This document shows positions 63,101 through 64,000 of a stretch of DNA of 64,000 nt, in pieces. Where the stretch lies: contig NZ_JRKO01000015.1 of assembly GCF_000763885.1 (NCBI RefSeq), forward strand, positions 1 to 64,000, in the 5' to 3' direction. The position numbers were made by a program, and so were the translations under genes. Under the pieces are notes generated by a model. It made no database searches, was not told the DNA's origin, and saw nothing but the letters and a program-made list of their open reading frames with translations. Numbering within the stretch: position 1 is the first letter of the stretch; the number at the start of each line of letters is the position of its first letter. Origin of the DNA: Paracoccus versutus (GTDB lineage: Bacteria; Pseudomonadota; Alphaproteobacteria; Rhodobacterales; Rhodobacteraceae).

Positions 63101-63503
63101 TGGCCGCCGGATTGTCCAGCGTCTGGTCCACGATCAGGTTGGAAATCAGCCGCGGGTCGGCATCGACCACGGTTCCGGGCTGAAAGCCGGGGCTGGTCGG
63201 ACTGCCGGGCGCATAGTCGTTGTTGGTCAGCCATACCGGGTTTTCCGGCGTGCCGAACATCATCTGGTCGTCGCTTTCGTCGCGCCAGGTGGGATCGGTC
63301 AGCCGCAGGAATTCCTCGTGCGAGGCGCCCCATCTTTCGCGGCCGGGAACAAGGTTGTTGTCGCTGCCATCGACCGTGCGCAGCCCATAGGGCAACAGCG
63401 GGCTGCTTACCAGCTCGGTCAGCGGCGTGCCGGCGGCATGGGCCTCGGCGATCTTGATCTGCTCGAGAATGAATTCGAGATCGTGCCTGATCAGCGTTAC
63501 CAT
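57156..63503 (-). CDS. Giant RTX heme peroxidase (animal-type peroxidase plus calcium repeats)
   Basis: A 2115-residue secreted enzyme with no N-terminal signal peptide. Residues ~1-860 are an animal-type heme peroxidase: distal H224 in FFDHGLDLV, the catalytic block SVFHAEHNRLVDHI, and proximal H582 in YRFGHSML. Three groups of RTX nonapeptides (GGDGNDIIT style) lie around 910-1060, 1490-1620 and 1850-1950, with a conserved spacer domain (~1235-1375) between. The C-terminal end (LTANDFNL) is a type I export signal. It would oxidise halides or phenolics outside the cell once calcium folds it. It opens the secretion cluster, with GGGG before the ATG. Confidence 0.92.
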   Translation of the reverse strand: MVTLIRHDLEFILEQIKIAEAHAAGTPLTELVSSPLLPYGLRTVDGSDNNLVPGRERWGASHEEFLRLTDPTWRDESDDQMMFGTPENPVWLTNNDYAPGSPTSPGFQPGTVVDADPRLISNLIVDQTLDNPAAIAAALRHAGVEGADMTAAVQGVMTAHSLVKGTVPGSAAHAIAQAQLADLLDQHGIEMDGPTIRLPNQAPDEGLSASYNAWFTLFGQFFDHGLDLVQKGGHGTVYIPLQPDDPLYDPDSPHTNFMAMSRATIGDGAANVTTPWVDQNQTYTSHPSHQVFLREYAEGPDGPVSTGKLLEGARGMATWRDVKDQARELLGIDLTDLDVGAVPVLLTDPYGEFIRGPNGLPQILAAFDVDGMPIWVEGNLADPVDPSAIQLPPGTVLFGGNVIDPGETVSAARTGNAFLDDIAHNAVPVAVDGVLQPDGDDAPGYSGGFDARGNRDSYDDEMLDAHYITGDGRGNENIGLTAVHSVFHAEHNRLVDHIKQVILDTGDADFIAEWRDADGNWDGERLFQTARFTTEMEYQHLVFEEFARKAQPDVDIFMVQPDVEINPAIFAEFAHVVYRFGHSMLNETVDQIHADGSTDHLTLFDAFLNPLAFGSDTVDHHQAAGAIVRGMTGQVGNEIDEFVTNVLRNQLVGIPLDLAAINIARGRDTGMPTLNEARQQFMDMAGGDSQLKPYDSWVDFAVNLKNPESIVNFIAAYGTHDLIRGEETVAGKRAAAMAIVFGTDQTVFEDGGARVISAPADRLAFLSASGEFAARRGGLDDVDLWVGGLAEKKMPFGGMLGSTFAFIFELQMENLQHADRFYYLSRAQGLNLLTELENNSLASIVMRNTDLGATGFALPGDIFSIPDHVLYVDAAKQAQFGHADPVHDNPTLEAISSLVERGANFIRYNGADHTVIAGTEGNDTIIAGGGDDAIRGFGGDDRIEAGYGVDIVHGGDGNDIITNAGTDIGETDMLHGDAGNDVIHGGSGMALIFGGSGRDFLMTGPDGSEIRGGTGDDFLMGGNGPDMLFGNEGDDWVEGHGLFDYIAGDNGDIFFNSSIIGHDVLNGGSGDTDYDADSGDDIMIAGEGIQKFIGMWGHDWVAFKGQQVPGVADMNFPVFDSLPLEVLRDRFSQVEALSGWIHDDILRGDDRSDEEGDQELAFDPTPEGNFIHNELDQAGIDRIAGLDRIITPDMMRLGEYWADGSGAEKMIFTGGNILLGGGGGDLIEGRGGNDVIDGDAWLNLRISILDAGGTEIATAEGMSAVVTDLAGNVLHGGRTLDLLMLERVYDPGQLQITREILWDDSGTDTAVYWDLFENYAVTRNADGSIRIEHLDETAGVIDPITNQNRVSDGIDTLYNIEVLQFGDVTVNVSDLFNAEPVGQPLISDTTPTQGQALAVDLSGISDADGIDMATMSVQWQSFIGGLWTDIAGATGSSFTPGLAHVNTQLRVVARYTDGFGKAEEVISSVTSPVGVHLVGNGTAETMSGTVGADIIEGRGGNDTISGLDGDDLLNGEGGNDLLLGGGGNDTLNGAAGADTLEGDPGDDLLNGGGYDALSGGDGDDELIGEAGVDLLDGGAGNDALDGGIGNDTLDGGLGNDTLIGGVGADVIRGGDGDDLVQWNVGDGRDTIDGGAGTDTVHVTGDATAEAYHIWTLAEWRAAAAANNNQVLNGNVPEDTEIIITRNGTNYAAVVAIMKDVEEVVISGMGGGDTFAAHGDFTGTSLSYSTITLEGGAGDDVLDISGLNSAHRVLFRSNGGQDTIIGQLREQDVIEMPGSDAGHTITHNPDGTTTLTAGEGSVTFTGPAAPPAETEPDDTSPLGDGPDDVAPPDGAGLVADLTLIGTGKADVLQGGEGADIIRGGEGGDFLSGGGGRDVILGGSDADDVFGGAGADMLYGDAGHDRIFGGDDGDMITGGTGNDTVFGGKGGDLIVATKGDGDDVYYGDEDADTLDMSQITANITADLGTGFMGRGSVSSEQTGSDTIWSIENIVTGSGNDVITASAAVNVMDGGGGKDVFRFLSAQDADGDTIVDFAPGDRIDLSAIDADAGADGKQSFTLVTGEAFTGRGQLMVVHETREDGDYTVVMGNTTGDDGADFRISLKGAHILTANDFNL

Positions 63504-63925
63504 GATGTAATCCCCCTGTGTCGAACGCTTTCCGCCGCGGTGGCGGAAAAGCCCCGCCCGCGCCGCTATGCGGGACGCCTGCCGATATGCCTGGAATCAT
63601 GCCCGTCTGGGCGCGGGGCATGAACTTGACAAAGTCCGGTCTTTTCATGCGGCCCAGGTCCGAAGGATAAGGCGTCGAAGGTCCAGGTGCGGATCGGACC
63701 AATGTCCGAAGGCTGATTGACCGAAAGTCTGAAAACCGGCCTTGGGACAATTCAACGGCCGTTCATTTCCATTATCGCATTCATATTGAAATCATCGGGA
63801 ATCCGTATGGGAAAGACCGCGTCAAGATGCAAAAACATGCCCTTAACGACAGTTTCTGGGCCCGGACCGTTCTGCTATCGTCAAAACATATCGGTTCAGT
63901 TGAATGTCGACGGAGGTTTCCGCCC
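63504..63925. promoter_or_regulatory. Divergent regulatory region with repeated GTCCGAAGG elements
   Basis: 422 bp between the RTX peroxidase and the response regulator. GTCCGAAGG occurs at 63658-63666 and 63704-63712 (46 bp apart), with related GTCGAAGGTCC from 63674 and ACCGAAAGTC from 63720 between and after them. A TTGACA lies at 63626-63631, with no clear -10. CGGAGG precedes the regulator ATG. The phased short repeats suggest binding sites for an activator, perhaps the regulator itself. Confidence 0.45.
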
Positions 63926-64000
63926 ATGCCCAGGGTCGAGTTGGCGATTTTCGATGATCACCCCATCTTTCTTGAAGGCCTGGCAGGAATATTCGCCGAC
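63926..64000 (+). CDS. Start of a NarL/FixJ-type response regulator (cut by window edge)
   Basis: Twenty-five codons are visible from an ATG at 63926, 8 bp after CGGAGG. They read like the first strand and helix of a NarL-type receiver (VELAIFDDHPIFLEGLAGIF), with the acidic Asp pair. The remainder lies outside the window. It is divergent from the RTX peroxidase and is the natural candidate to control it. Confidence 0.7.
   Translation, partial: MPRVELAIFDDHPIFLEGLAGIFAD

Noticed and set aside
58146..63623. Very long plus-strand open frame opposite the RTX peroxidase
   Set aside because: Its residues are Ala/Arg/Gly/Val-rich with no domain. It is the antisense of GC-rich GGXGXD repeats; the minus strand has the clear peroxidase and calcium motifs.

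Overview
The window is GC-rich (roughly two thirds G+C by eye), tightly packed, and has Gram-negative secretion and transport systems: tripartite tricarboxylate (TTT) transporters, type I secretion of RTX proteins, Tat and lipoprotein signals. Gene content and codon use fit an alphaproteobacterium of the Rhodobacterales, most likely a Paracoccus-like organism. That placement is inference. The many accessory, broken and transferred genes would suit a secondary replicon or genomic island. I saw no rRNA, tRNA or CRISPR array.

Left part (1-23.3 kb). A TetR-like C-terminus leads into a signalling locus: a small protein, an OmpR-type response regulator, a hybrid histidine kinase with Hpt, a LuxR-type regulator fused to a degenerate alpha/beta-hydrolase domain, and a second small protein with a similar C-terminus. 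Next are a redox-type unit (Rrf2 regulator, thioredoxin-reductase-like flavoprotein, methyltransferase), an R2K-type ATP-grasp protein, and an exported TPR-CHAT protease-like protein with exported neighbours. A decayed stretch follows: an SDR/LysR deletion scar and a lower-GC ATPase-TOPRIM gene with a frameshift. Then come an AraC/aldo-keto reductase pair, a ParDE module with a visible operator, and an IS3 remnant.

Middle part (23.3-48.4 kb). This is a catabolic island for organic acids. A TrmB-like regulator precedes operon I (minus strand: MmgE/PrpD, PrpF, an L-aspartate-oxidase-like flavoprotein, TctB, TctA, TctC). A divergent pair of half-size ChrA transporters follows, then operon II (minus strand: a ComA-like phosphosulfolactate synthase homologue, a TcuA-like flavoprotein, and an SsuABC-like ABC transporter with its binding protein). 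The promoter regions of operon I, the chrA pair and operon II carry related TAGTAGCT-type dyads. A separate plus-strand cluster follows: an AbrB-family membrane protein, an SDR without its Tyr, TctC-TctB-TctA, two MmgE/PrpD proteins and a GntR regulator. A near-identical TTGTCGACAG dyad sits in front of two of its units.

Right part (48.5-64 kb). A lower-GC exported alpha/beta hydrolase is followed by a scrapyard: a Mu-type gpF head-protein pseudogene, a decayed copy of the LuxR-hydrolase gene, and a receiver-domain fragment of the hybrid kinase. Then comes a complete minus-strand type I secretion cluster: a 2115-residue RTX heme peroxidase, ABC exporter, RTX protein and HlyD-type adaptor. The start of a NarL-type response regulator is cut by the right edge.
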